Of a DNA stretch of 64,000 nt, positions 33,264 to 42,497 are shown in pieces. The translations under genes and the position numbers were made by a program. Positions within the stretch are counted from its first letter, which is position 1. Each line of letters starts with the position of its first letter. Below the pieces are notes generated by a model. It made no database searches and was not told the origin of the DNA. It saw only the letters and a list, made by a program, of their open reading frames with translations. The stretch comes from Alphaproteobacteria bacterium (GTDB taxonomy: Bacteria > Pseudomonadota > Alphaproteobacteria > Micavibrionales > Micavibrionaceae), in NCBI GenBank assembly GCA_018608245.1, contig JABAZY010000061.1, positions 1-64,000 on the forward strand. Reading direction: 5' to 3'.

Positions 33264-35522
33264 CTAGGCGTTTACCCCTAATTGTTCTTTGCTTTGCAAC
33301 ACATTTACCCAATCTTTGGTGGAGCCTTGGAAGTATAGTTCGCCGTTCATGGAGGTGTGGGAGAGAGCGGTAAGGTAGGCTTTGCGCATGGTTTCTTGCA
33401 TAGGCCCACTCATCATATTTTGGGTACGGACGACCAAATCTAGGCGCTTTTCTTTTAGCAAACCATCTAACTGTACATCACCCATGCGGGATAGGTTTAG
33501 GTCAAAAATAAATCTGGTTTGATCGCCGTTTTCATTTTCTTGTTGATTATGTTCGTTGCTGTGTTTGGTGTAGAGCATAATTTTTTGAATTTCACTTTCC
33601 CAAAACATCGGCAGAGGCACGGCGCGCCATTCGCTGGCGGCTGATTCTGGAATAGCTGTGCGCATAGTTGCGCCTGTTTCCTGCGTTAGACGGCTAATGA
33701 TATTGCTACGGTCCATACGTTGTAACAAGTCCATTTTCTTATCTCCTAACCATCCACCAATATCGCCTGCGCGAATGGCGGCAATAAACATCATGGCCGT
33801 TGGTCCCATTTGTGATGGGTTAATGGCATTGGGTAATGTGCGTGCAAAGCTTTGCGCTGCTTGTGGGTTTGTATGCAGAAGTGACTGATAAAGCTCTTCT
33901 ATTACTGCCCATTGTGTTGATTGAAATAATGGCGGTAGTGCTGATTGTACAGGAGCATTAACGGCTGAACCCTTAGGGGTTATAAGCCCTGACAATTGTA
34001 ACTGAGCGCCAATTTTAATATTGGGAGCGCTTGATTGTAGGATAAAACTTTGCGGTAAGGTCGTGCCTGGTAATTGAAGCGTAATTAGAGGCAAGCCTGT
34101 TGGTGTAAGGCCAGTGACATTGGCCGTGATAGTGGAAGCTTGGTTATTACTGATAATTGCAGGTTGGAATGTTGTGTTCGCTGGAATGATATTGGGTGTT
34201 TTATTGTTGCCACCAATATTAGTAGGGGGCGTTAGTAATATTTCTGGCGGCGTTATTTTTAAAATTTGAACATCAATTTTCTGTGTCGCTGTGTTGGAGA
34301 GAACAAAATTATTTTCTGTCGTGATGTTGTTAATAGCAATAGGTGTAATTGTTGCAGGTGTCGGAATTGGCGTGGTTTGTGGGGTGATGGGCACTGTTAT
34401 TGGTTGTGTAGAGGCCTGAATAATGGGCGTTTGCAGAAATGAAGTCGTACCCGATCCGTTTACTGGATTGATTAGGTTAAGGTTGATGGCTTGTGTTGGT
34501 ACTGTGTTATTTACAGGCGGTAAAAATGCGTTATTGGCAGTAATTGCTTGCGGTAAAATATTTAGTGGATTTGGTATTGTGTTTGGTATTGTATTTTGCG
34601 TTACTATATTTGTTGGCGTTACAACATTACCTATATTTGTTGTTTGAATAACATTAGAAATTTGCGTTTGGTTTTGTGGCGTTGTGATTTGCCCTGTTAA
34701 ATTTGTTAAGGGCGTTGATAAAATCTGTGCTGTTTGCGGTATTTGAGGAACCGTCGTTGGTGTGCTTAACGTTAAAGCTGGTGTTGTTTTAACCGCATTT
34801 ATTAAGCTCTGACTTAAATTCGTAGAAATATTTTCAGTAATTAAATTCGCCGTGAAGGCGGCGCGTGGAATAGTTGCAATCGTTGTTGTTAAGTTGGCAA
34901 AACTTTGACTGGCAATATCGATTGCTTGCGCAGGAGGAATACTTAATAAGCGCACAGGTGTATTCAGTGGTAGTGGTTGAACAGGGGCTTGTGCTTGTGT
35001 CGCGGGCTGTGCCGTTGGTTGAGTGGTTGTTAGGCTGGGCAGTGGTGCAGTGTAAGGGCGCGTGGTTGTCACGGGCTGTGATGTCTGTGGTGCTTGCGTT
35101 ACTGGTTGTGTTTGAACACGCACCTGATCTTGTGTTTGGTTTTGTGGTGGTACAGTTTGTGTCGGGCGTGTGGGTGCTGGTTGATTAGTAGCATTGTTAT
35201 TATTCTGCGGTGCTTCTCTTGAAATATCTTGGCGTAAACTTGCCTGACGGGGAGGACGGCCAGCAGGAATTTCAATTTCAACGCGTTGCCCAGTTTGCGG
35301 TTGGTTTTTGCCACGCACCTGAACATCAACATCACCCTCGGGGGTTAGAATTCTTACAACTCCATCACGTTGAACATTCGTTACTTGACCTTCAACGCGT
35401 GTAGCACGGTTTAGGTTGGTAAGTGATTCAGGCAAGCCTAAAATTTTAACTGCCTGCCCACTGCTTAGACCGTTTCCCGCTTGAAAAGTCTTTCCCGCCG
35501 ATGGTATTGAATTTGAATCCAT
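33264..35522 (-). CDS. Large FliK-like protein with Thr/Gln/Pro/Asn-rich spacer
   Basis: A 752-residue protein. After an OB-like N-terminal part (RVEGQVTNVQRDGVVRILTP, residues ~40-80) comes about 450 residues of low-complexity Thr/Gln/Pro/Asn-rich sequence. The C-terminal ~200 residues are globular, with FIFDLNLSRMGDVQLDGLL resembling the substrate-specificity switch domain of FliK. A second, canonical FliK is encoded at 52523-54379. This one opens the flhG-flhF side of the cluster. It may be a hook-length or export-switch accessory, or a surface-related protein; the role is uncertain. Confidence 0.65.
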   Translation of the reverse strand: MDSNSIPSAGKTFQAGNGLSSGQAVKILGLPESLTNLNRATRVEGQVTNVQRDGVVRILTPEGDVDVQVRGKNQPQTGQRVEIEIPAGRPPRQASLRQDISREAPQNNNNATNQPAPTRPTQTVPPQNQTQDQVRVQTQPVTQAPQTSQPVTTTRPYTAPLPSLTTTQPTAQPATQAQAPVQPLPLNTPVRLLSIPPAQAIDIASQSFANLTTTIATIPRAAFTANLITENISTNLSQSLINAVKTTPALTLSTPTTVPQIPQTAQILSTPLTNLTGQITTPQNQTQISNVIQTTNIGNVVTPTNIVTQNTIPNTIPNPLNILPQAITANNAFLPPVNNTVPTQAINLNLINPVNGSGTTSFLQTPIIQASTQPITVPITPQTTPIPTPATITPIAINNITTENNFVLSNTATQKIDVQILKITPPEILLTPPTNIGGNNKTPNIIPANTTFQPAIISNNQASTITANVTGLTPTGLPLITLQLPGTTLPQSFILQSSAPNIKIGAQLQLSGLITPKGSAVNAPVQSALPPLFQSTQWAVIEELYQSLLHTNPQAAQSFARTLPNAINPSQMGPTAMMFIAAIRAGDIGGWLGDKKMDLLQRMDRSNIISRLTQETGATMRTAIPESAASEWRAVPLPMFWESEIQKIMLYTKHSNEHNQQENENGDQTRFIFDLNLSRMGDVQLDGLLKEKRLDLVVRTQNMMSGPMQETMRKAYLTALSHTSMNGELYFQGSTKDWVNVLQSKEQLGVNA

Positions 35523-35588
35523 TTTAACCTCTTTTATACTCGTTATTATGGCATAAAAAAGTTAATAATTACAGAGTATTGAGGGGGA

Positions 35589-36431
35589 TTAGGCGCTAGC
35601 GGCTTGTTTCGCTTTGTTGGCTAAATCTTTGATGACTATTTTCGCAATTTTTTCAACATCTTCTGCCGCGTCAGCGTTAGGTGAGCGGGTTAAGATAGGG
35701 CTTTGATGGCGAATAGATTCTTTAACTTTTTTGTCATGGCGAACCATGCCAACCATTGGTGGTTTAAGACGTAAGAAATTTTCACATGCTTTCAATAATG
35801 TTTTATATGTCTTTTCGCCTTCGCTCTCGCTTGTGGCTTGGTTAATCACGATACCAACATTTTTGGACATGCCAGCTGTGCTACCTAATTTAATAAAGGC
35901 ATAAGCATCTGTTAAGGATGTCGGCTCATCAGTTGTTACCAATAAAGTACGGACAGCGGTGGCAGATAACATACGAACAGTACGATCAACACCTGCACCC
36001 AGATCTAGGATAACAACATCATAGTTGTGGGCGACATCTAATAATTGATCACGTAATAAGCTTAAGCGTTGGCTCGGAAGCGCTGAAAGAGCTGCTTGAC
36101 CAGAACGACCTGCGATGATGTCAAATCCACCTTCTGGGTATGGTTGGATAACTTTGTCTAAGCCTAAACGACCACGAATAACATCGTTAAGATCGCGCTT
36201 TGGCATTAGGCCTAATTGAACATCAATATTAGCTAACCCTAAGTCACCATCAAAAAGTAGAACTTTTTTACCTGCCTTGGCTAGTGCGTGGGATAGGGTA
36301 ATTGAAAACCAAGTTTTACCGACGCCACCTTTGCCAGAAGCAACGGCAATCGTGTTGGTTCCGCGAGACGCAGAAGGGGTTGATAATTTACTTTTTGGCT
36401 TATCGGTCATTTTTGTAATAGAATCAGACAT
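35589..36431 (-). CDS. flhG: FlhG / MinD-like ATPase
   Basis: ParA/MinD-family ATPase that sets flagellar number with FlhF. The deviant Walker A is ASGKGGVGKTWFS, with LLFDGDLGLANIDVQLGL and VVILDLGAGVDRTV following. Its position directly downstream of flhF separates it from cell-division MinD. The length is 280 residues. A C-terminal amphipathic membrane-targeting helix is plausible (DVEKIAKIVIKDLANKA). Confidence 0.9.
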   Translation of the reverse strand: MSDSITKMTDKPKSKLSTPSASRGTNTIAVASGKGGVGKTWFSITLSHALAKAGKKVLLFDGDLGLANIDVQLGLMPKRDLNDVIRGRLGLDKVIQPYPEGGFDIIAGRSGQAALSALPSQRLSLLRDQLLDVAHNYDVVILDLGAGVDRTVRMLSATAVRTLLVTTDEPTSLTDAYAFIKLGSTAGMSKNVGIVINQATSESEGEKTYKTLLKACENFLRLKPPMVGMVRHDKKVKESIRHQSPILTRSPNADAAEDVEKIAKIVIKDLANKAKQAASA

Positions 36432-36446
36432 GTTGTACCTATATTC

Positions 36447-37460
36447 TTATCCGACTTTCTTTGCGATGTCTATTCCTGCCCGTGTAATATTTGGCATTAA
36501 TAACTGGGTTAATGTCTTTGGTGTCAGAGCGGTTAGCCCATCTGCCACTTTCGCTGTCGCGCTCATATCTGCAAAAACCAAGCCACCTTGGTGCGCAGCG
36601 GATAGGATGCTACCCATTCTGCGGGCAACATCAATTCGTGTGGGGATAACTCTGGTAGCACCTATATTCGCAAATTGACGGGCAATTTCTCCTGACTCTT
36701 CAGCGTCGCCACCAGCAGGAAGGGCTAATAATATTTCAAGCTCGCTCACACCCACGTATTTTGCCAGCAATTTTACAGCGTCACGGTCAAATGGATTGGT
36801 GCTGGCGGTATCAATGATAACCTGATCCGCTTGTTTTGTTTCAAGCAGAAGTTCTTTAAGCATGGCAGGGGAGTTGGCTGTTCTAAGTTCAATACCCATT
36901 AAATTTGTAAAGGCTTCTAGTTGCTGGCGACCACCTGCACGTTCTGTATCCGTCGTGATAACGGCAACATCTAACCCTGCCATAGAGGCACGGGCGGCAA
37001 TTTTTGCAGTGGTTAGCGTTTTACCTGCGCCAGGTGCGCCGACCAACATAAAGGGAGTAGGAGCCTTAGCCATAGGAAGCGGAGCGAATTTGAAGATGGA
37101 TTCTAATGAGGTCAGTAAGGCCAAGCGTGGTTCATCAATTTCGGAAACAGAGGCGCATGATAGAATTTGGTCTAGCACTTCATCAGGAACGGAATGGCGG
37201 AGCATGGTTTCGGTTAATTCTTCGACAACCATGGCTTCGTTGTCATCATCGTCATACATCCAGTCATCATCGCTATGCATGAAGTCTGGGCCTTGTTCAA
37301 ACTGAGCATCATTATCAATGGCAGCGGTTAGATGCACATAGTCTAGGCCTTCAATTTTTTCTTCGCGTGTTGCCACAATAATCGCGTCTTCTCCCAGCTC
37401 ATCTCGAACCATGTTCATCGCTTCTTTCATTGTCTGTGCTTTATAGGATTTTAACCTCAT
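36447..37460 (-). CDS. flhF: Flagellar biosynthesis GTPase FlhF
   Basis: SRP-family GTPase that places the flagellum at the pole. It starts MRLKSYKAQTMKEAMNMVR, the conserved FlhF opening. The G1 loop is VGAPGAGKTLTTAKIA, then TTDTERAGGRQQLEAF, the G3 region VIIDTASTNPFD and G4 as TRID. At 337 residues the N-terminal B domain is short compared with gammaproteobacterial FlhF. It lies 15 bp before flhG and 111 bp after flhA. Confidence 0.92.
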   Translation of the reverse strand: MRLKSYKAQTMKEAMNMVRDELGEDAIIVATREEKIEGLDYVHLTAAIDNDAQFEQGPDFMHSDDDWMYDDDDNEAMVVEELTETMLRHSVPDEVLDQILSCASVSEIDEPRLALLTSLESIFKFAPLPMAKAPTPFMLVGAPGAGKTLTTAKIAARASMAGLDVAVITTDTERAGGRQQLEAFTNLMGIELRTANSPAMLKELLLETKQADQVIIDTASTNPFDRDAVKLLAKYVGVSELEILLALPAGGDAEESGEIARQFANIGATRVIPTRIDVARRMGSILSAAHQGGLVFADMSATAKVADGLTALTPKTLTQLLMPNITRAGIDIAKKVG

Positions 37461-37571
37461 ATTTTGGCTGTTCCAGTCGTACTTTAATTATAGAGCGTCT
37501 CGAATCATGAAACTAGCACATTATGGCCTATTCCACAGCTTTATGTCTACCGTTTGACGTAAGTTAAAAAA

Positions 37572-39701
37572 TCAGACCTGACCCAATGTCTTAATCTTTG
37601 CTTTAGGATGGATTTCATTTTGGCTCATGATGGTGGTTTGAGGGCGGAAGCGCTCAATCACTGATCTTACATATGGGCGGATACTTGGGGATGTCAGCAT
37701 GACTGGGCTTTCACCTTCCATACCGAATTTCTCATAGACTTTGCGGGTGGCTTGGATGAAGTCTTGAAGCTGGGTTGGAGCCATCGCCAATTGACGGTCT
37801 TCGCCTTCGTTGCCAATCAACGCTTCATTGAACCCTTGTTCCCATTCTGGTGATAGCGTTACAAGAGGTACAAAGCCATTGACGTTTGTATTTTGGTCAC
37901 AGATCTGACGCGATAGACGGGTACGGACATGCTCTGTGATGTGACCAATATTTTTTGTGTAAGCGGTGGCTTCGGCGATGCCTTCAAGGATAGTTGGCAA
38001 GTCACGAATGGACACACGTTCTGATACAAGGTTTTGCAAAATACGCTGTAGACCGCCAACAGAAAGTTGAGCAGGGATGGTATCACCAACAAGCTTTTGA
38101 TATTCGGGTGGTAACTCATCCAATAATTTTTGTGTTTCTGCGTATGAGAGAAGATCAGACATGTTGTCTTTGATGATCTCTGTGATGTGTGTGGTGATAA
38201 CGGTTGGTGCATCAACAACGGTGTAGCCTTTGAAGTGGGCTTCTTCACGGTATTGTTCATCAATCCACATGGCAGGTAGACCAAAGGTTGGCTCAGTTGT
38301 ACTCTCACCTGGCAGGGTAATCGCGGCACCTGTTGGATCCATACACATGAGCATACCTGGGCGGACATCACCGCGTCCTGCTTCTATTTCTTTGATACGA
38401 ACCACGTATGTATTGGCAGGTAATTGTAAATTATCTTGGATACGCACAGCAGGAAGGACATAGCCCATATCTTCGGCTAGTTGACGGCGTAGACCTTTAA
38501 TTTGGTCAGTCACTTTGTTTGTACCTTCACCTTGTACAAGTGGTAGGCAACCATAACCAAGTTCAAGGCGGATGATGTCAATCGCAAGGGCTTTAGAGAT
38601 AGGTTCTTCGGCTGGTTGTGCTTGACCATCCGCGCCAACGGTGCCTTGCGCTTGTTCCAATTGCAGTTGCGCCGCGTCTGCGACATCTTCGTTTTTACGC
38701 CATGAGAAATATGAAATAGCACCAAATAATACGGCTAAGAATGCAAATGGCGGGAAGGGAATAACGGGTACTAGACCAAGGACAAGCATTAACCCAGCGC
38801 TCATTGCAATGGCTTTTGGGTGTCTGGTAAACTGTGTTAAAAGGGCTTGGTCTGCGGTGCCTTCAACGCCAGCTTTTGATACAAGCAGGCCAGAGGCAAT
38901 AGAGATAATTAAAGCTGGGATTTGGCTGACAAGGCCGTCACCGATCGTTAGAAGTGTGTAAGTTTGCGCGGCTTCACCCATGTTCAAACCTTGTTGGGTT
39001 GTTCCAATAACAATACCGCCAATGATATTAATGAATACAACGAGCAAGCCAGCAATGGCATCTCCACGGACGAACTTCGCCGCACCATCCATTGATCCAA
39101 AGAAGTTACTTTCTTGTTCTAGCTCTTTACGTTTGGCTTTGGCTTCATCTTCGGTTAGTAGGCCAGAGGATAAATCAGAGTCGATGGCCATTTGTTTACC
39201 TGGCATTGCGTCCAAGGTGAAACGAGCGGCGACCTCCGCGATACGACCAGAACCTTTTGTGATAACTACAAAGTTCACGATGACGAGGATGGCAAAGACG
39301 ATACCCCCAACAATAAAGTTACCTTGAATAATTAAGCCCCCAAAGGCTTCAATGACGTGCCCTGCTGATGCCCCACCTTCATGTCCTTCACCCAGAATAA
39401 GACGTGTAGAGGCAACGTTTAGTCCTAAGCGGAGCGAGGTAGCAATCAATAGCACGGTTGGAAAAGTTGAAAATTCCAATGGCTTTTGAATTGATAAAAC
39501 CAGCATCATGATGAAGACGGAGAATAGAATGGATATTGCTAAACCCATATCCAACATCCATGTCGGAATAGGAATAAGCATGAATATTAGAATGGTAATA
39601 ATACCAAGCGCCAACACAACATCACCGCGCAAAAAACCTCTGGCAGCGCCACGGGCGTGGGCTATTCCTATTGTGTAGTTTGAGTTAGGGGCGTCGGACA
39701 T
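37572..39701 (-). CDS. flhA: Flagellar export gate protein FlhA
   Basis: Inner-membrane export-gate protein. Eight or so membrane helices occupy residues ~25-330 (start DVVLALGIITILIFMLIP). The conserved cytosolic FHIPEP-type loop region (FTLDAMPGKQMAIDSDLSSG) follows, then the large cytosolic domain that docks chaperone-substrate complexes. The 709 residues match the family. It ends with a polar tail (NEIHPKAKIKTLGQV). Confidence 0.97.
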   Translation of the reverse strand: MSDAPNSNYTIGIAHARGAARGFLRGDVVLALGIITILIFMLIPIPTWMLDMGLAISILFSVFIMMLVLSIQKPLEFSTFPTVLLIATSLRLGLNVASTRLILGEGHEGGASAGHVIEAFGGLIIQGNFIVGGIVFAILVIVNFVVITKGSGRIAEVAARFTLDAMPGKQMAIDSDLSSGLLTEDEAKAKRKELEQESNFFGSMDGAAKFVRGDAIAGLLVVFINIIGGIVIGTTQQGLNMGEAAQTYTLLTIGDGLVSQIPALIISIASGLLVSKAGVEGTADQALLTQFTRHPKAIAMSAGLMLVLGLVPVIPFPPFAFLAVLFGAISYFSWRKNEDVADAAQLQLEQAQGTVGADGQAQPAEEPISKALAIDIIRLELGYGCLPLVQGEGTNKVTDQIKGLRRQLAEDMGYVLPAVRIQDNLQLPANTYVVRIKEIEAGRGDVRPGMLMCMDPTGAAITLPGESTTEPTFGLPAMWIDEQYREEAHFKGYTVVDAPTVITTHITEIIKDNMSDLLSYAETQKLLDELPPEYQKLVGDTIPAQLSVGGLQRILQNLVSERVSIRDLPTILEGIAEATAYTKNIGHITEHVRTRLSRQICDQNTNVNGFVPLVTLSPEWEQGFNEALIGNEGEDRQLAMAPTQLQDFIQATRKVYEKFGMEGESPVMLTSPSIRPYVRSVIERFRPQTTIMSQNEIHPKAKIKTLGQV

Positions 39702-39769
39702 AGAAATTCATCTCGTTGAAAACAAGTTATTACCATTGTAATTGATGAATAGGCTTTTGGGAAGGGGCG

Positions 39770-41137
39770 TTATCCGGCTTCGGAGATTTCTTCGCCGTCA
39801 TCTTTGTACAGATTTAGCTTATTACGTAACGTACGTATGGAAATACCCAAAATTTTGGCGGCATGGGTACGGTTTCCAAGGCAATGGTCCAAGGTATTCA
39901 CAATCATATCACGCTCAACGTCAGAAATTGTCCGCCCAACAAGGCCTTCAACGCCTGCGGCATTTTGGACTGCAACTGGCTCGACTGGATTTGCATTTTG
40001 TTGTGTTGACTCACCACGGGCAGTGGTTTGGGTGAAATTGCTTTCTTGAAGGTGGATTGCATCTGCTTCTAACGCATCTTCTACGGACATTAAAATTGCG
40101 CGGTGCATTGTATTCTCAAGTTCACGGATATTTCCGCGCCAGCCATAAGCTTCTAGTTTATCTTGTGCTGGTTTTGAAATTTTCTTTTTATCGATACCAT
40201 TGGCTTCGGCAAATTTATCAGCAAAGAATTGTGATAGCGCCAAAATATCAGCAGGGCGTTCACGTAAAGCGGGGAGGGCGATGTTAACCACGTTTAAGCG
40301 GAAATATAAATCTTCGCGGAAGTCGCCTTTTTGAACGGACTCTTCCAAGTTTCTGTTTGATGTTGCGACTATACGTACGTTTACTTTGACTGGTGTGTTG
40401 TTACCAATACGTGTGATTTCTTTTTCTTGTAACGCGCGGAGTAATTTTGCTTGAAGGGACGGGTCCATTTCTGAAACCTCGTCCAATAATAATGTTCCGT
40501 TATTGGCTTCTTCAAATTTACCGATACGGCGACCAGTAGCGCCAGTGAAGGCACCTTTTTCGTGTCCAAATAATTCTGACTCAAGCAAGTTCTCAGGAAT
40601 AGCGGCGCAGTTAACGGCGATAAAAGGCGCGTCTTTACGCTTTGATTTACGGTGGATGTAGCTGGACATCACTTCTTTACCAGTGCCCGATTCACCTGTG
40701 ATTAAAATGGTCGCGTCACTCGGTGCGATTTTGTCGGCAAGTTTCAAAACAGATTGCATAGATGGATCGCTGGCGATCATCGTATTGCTTTCTTCCGTGA
40801 CTGCTTCTAGAACAGCGGCGATTAATTCTGCATCAGGTGGTAATGGTATGTATTCTTTTGCGCCATCTTGAATGGCTTTCACCGCCGCACGTGAGTCTGT
40901 GCCAATACCGCAGGCAACAACAGGTACGCAGATACGTTCAGCTTCTAAATTCTCAATTAATTTTCCGATTTTTTGTTTGATGTCACACATGACAACGTCG
41001 GCACCTTTACCATTGCGGAGTGCGCCAAGCGCCTCTTCAATATCTTCGCAATGAATGACTTTCGCACCGCGTTGTAGGGCAATTTTCCCTGCGGCACTGA
41101 TATAGCCTTCTAGTTGTCCAACAATCATTAGTCTCAT
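39770..41137 (-). CDS. flbD: Sigma54-dependent flagellar regulator FlbD
   Basis: NtrC-family activator that switches late flagellar genes. The N-terminal receiver (~115 residues) lacks the paired acidic residues at its start (RLMIVGQ) and keeps only VVMCDIK. The AAA+ domain has Walker A TGESGTGKEVM and the sigma54-contacting GAFTGA loop. The C-terminal Fis-type helix-turn-helix ends the protein (HAAKILGISIRTLRNKLNLY). The 455-residue length and the position between motA/fliN and flhA match Caulobacter FlbD. Its partner fliX is at 56816. Activity is expected to depend on FliX rather than phosphorylation. Confidence 0.92.
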   Translation of the reverse strand: MRLMIVGQLEGYISAAGKIALQRGAKVIHCEDIEEALGALRNGKGADVVMCDIKQKIGKLIENLEAERICVPVVACGIGTDSRAAVKAIQDGAKEYIPLPPDAELIAAVLEAVTEESNTMIASDPSMQSVLKLADKIAPSDATILITGESGTGKEVMSSYIHRKSKRKDAPFIAVNCAAIPENLLESELFGHEKGAFTGATGRRIGKFEEANNGTLLLDEVSEMDPSLQAKLLRALQEKEITRIGNNTPVKVNVRIVATSNRNLEESVQKGDFREDLYFRLNVVNIALPALRERPADILALSQFFADKFAEANGIDKKKISKPAQDKLEAYGWRGNIRELENTMHRAILMSVEDALEADAIHLQESNFTQTTARGESTQQNANPVEPVAVQNAAGVEGLVGRTISDVERDMIVNTLDHCLGNRTHAAKILGISIRTLRNKLNLYKDDGEEISEAG

Positions 41138-41253
41138 TCTCGTTACTTCCTTTTCCTTTTCTCTGTCGTTACTGCGCTTCTCAAATAGTAACCTATTTTT
41201 CGTCGCTTGTGCCTAATAGAAAAGAAAAATCAAGCAACGATTAGAATGTGTGT

Positions 41254-42093
41254 TTAATCAAAATAACTTATTTGTTGTGATGGGGGTAGCTCGCTGTTTA
41301 ACAGCATTTCTAAACGGCGAGGGTTATCTTGTCTTGCCATAGAGGACATAGCCATTAACACAAGCGTACGAAGCAATGCTTCATCATTTGAATTACGCTC
41401 TAGCTTAGCCGCCATAGGAGCTAATACAGCAGTCCCTAGAATCGCACCATAGAATGTTGTTAGAAGGGCGACCGCCATAGAGGGGCCAATGCTCTCTGGA
41501 TTTTGGAGATCCGCTAGCATCTGAACCAAACCAATTAATGTACCAATCAAACCCATAGCTGGAGCAATTTCTGATCCACGGCGTAAGATACCTGCGGAGC
41601 GTTTATGACGTTCAACAAGGGCGTCTAAATCTTGTGATAATATGCGTTCAATATCTGCCACCTCATACCCGTCAGTCACAATTTGAACTGCTTTAAACAG
41701 ATGAGGGTCTTTGCGCAGTTCTTGATTGTTTTTCGAAATAGATAGTAGCCCTTTTTTCTTGGCTAGTGAGGCAATTTCCATTAACTGCAATGCCATAACG
41801 GAAGGTGCTAAACGTTTTCTGAAAAGAGTATTACCAATAATAGCGCCAGCATTTTTTAGCTCGTCCCATGTGTATGAAATGCTTGTGACCGCAAGTGTCC
41901 CTAAAATAACGATAAGGAATGAGGGGATGTTAAAGAAATTAGCGTTACTTTCACCAATTAAAATAGCGACTGAAATAAGCGCGAAAGTTAAAATAACACC
42001 AAAGATTGTATTAAAGTCAGGCGAGATTTTAGCTGTGGTAATACGAATAGCATTCGGAGCTAAATTAGTATTGTTAGAATCTGCTTTCGCCAT
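41254..42093 (-). CDS. motA: Flagellar motor stator protein MotA
   Basis: Stator subunit with four membrane helices. The first pair follows residue 28 (TIFGVILTFALISVAILIGE), and the cytosolic loop of ~100 residues contains the rotor-contact region. Helices 3-4 are in APAMGLIGTLIGLVQMLADL and MAVALLTTFYGAILGTAVLAPMA, the conserved Pro/Gly motif. The length is 279 residues. No motB lies next to it. It sits between fliN and flbD, so it is probably expressed with the basal body genes. Confidence 0.9.
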   Translation of the reverse strand: MAKADSNNTNLAPNAIRITTAKISPDFNTIFGVILTFALISVAILIGESNANFFNIPSFLIVILGTLAVTSISYTWDELKNAGAIIGNTLFRKRLAPSVMALQLMEIASLAKKKGLLSISKNNQELRKDPHLFKAVQIVTDGYEVADIERILSQDLDALVERHKRSAGILRRGSEIAPAMGLIGTLIGLVQMLADLQNPESIGPSMAVALLTTFYGAILGTAVLAPMAAKLERNSNDEALLRTLVLMAMSSMARQDNPRRLEMLLNSELPPSQQISYFD

Positions 42094-42128
42094 AAAATAA
42101 TCTCTCTTTAATCGGTTAGCTGTTTAAT

Positions 42129-42497
42129 TTAGCTACGATCAGATTTCACGATTTCAGTCATTGTTACGCCAAGCTTGTCTTCAACCACAACAACTTCACC
42201 ACGGGCAACCAACCGGTTATTCACGTAGATATCAATTGCTTCACCAACCTTACGGTCAAGTTCAACAACCGCACCACGACCAAGCTTCAATAGCTGGCTG
42301 ACTTGCATACTGGAGCGTCCGAGTACGGCAGAAATTTGAACAGGAATTTCATAAATGGCGGTAACGTCGTTAGCCATAGCTTCACCCATATCCCACTCTT
42401 GATCTGCTTCCACTGAGGCGGGGTCATCATGTATTTCATTGTAATTAACATTGCTGTTATCATCTTTTTTTACATCATCACTCATCATCGTCTCCAT
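42129..42497 (-). CDS. fliN: Flagellar switch protein FliN
   Basis: C-ring component; the SpoA-type domain is at residues ~50-120 (IPVQISAVLGRSSMQVSQLL, GAVVELDRKVGEAIDIYVN, ARGEVVVVEDKLGVTMTEIV). An acidic N-terminal tail precedes it. The length is 122 residues. The start region METMM offers ATGs at 42497, 42488 and 42485; the first overlaps fliH by 20 bases. No fliM is in the window. Confidence 0.95.
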   Translation of the reverse strand: METMMSDDVKKDDNSNVNYNEIHDDPASVEADQEWDMGEAMANDVTAIYEIPVQISAVLGRSSMQVSQLLKLGRGAVVELDRKVGEAIDIYVNNRLVARGEVVVVEDKLGVTMTEIVKSDRS

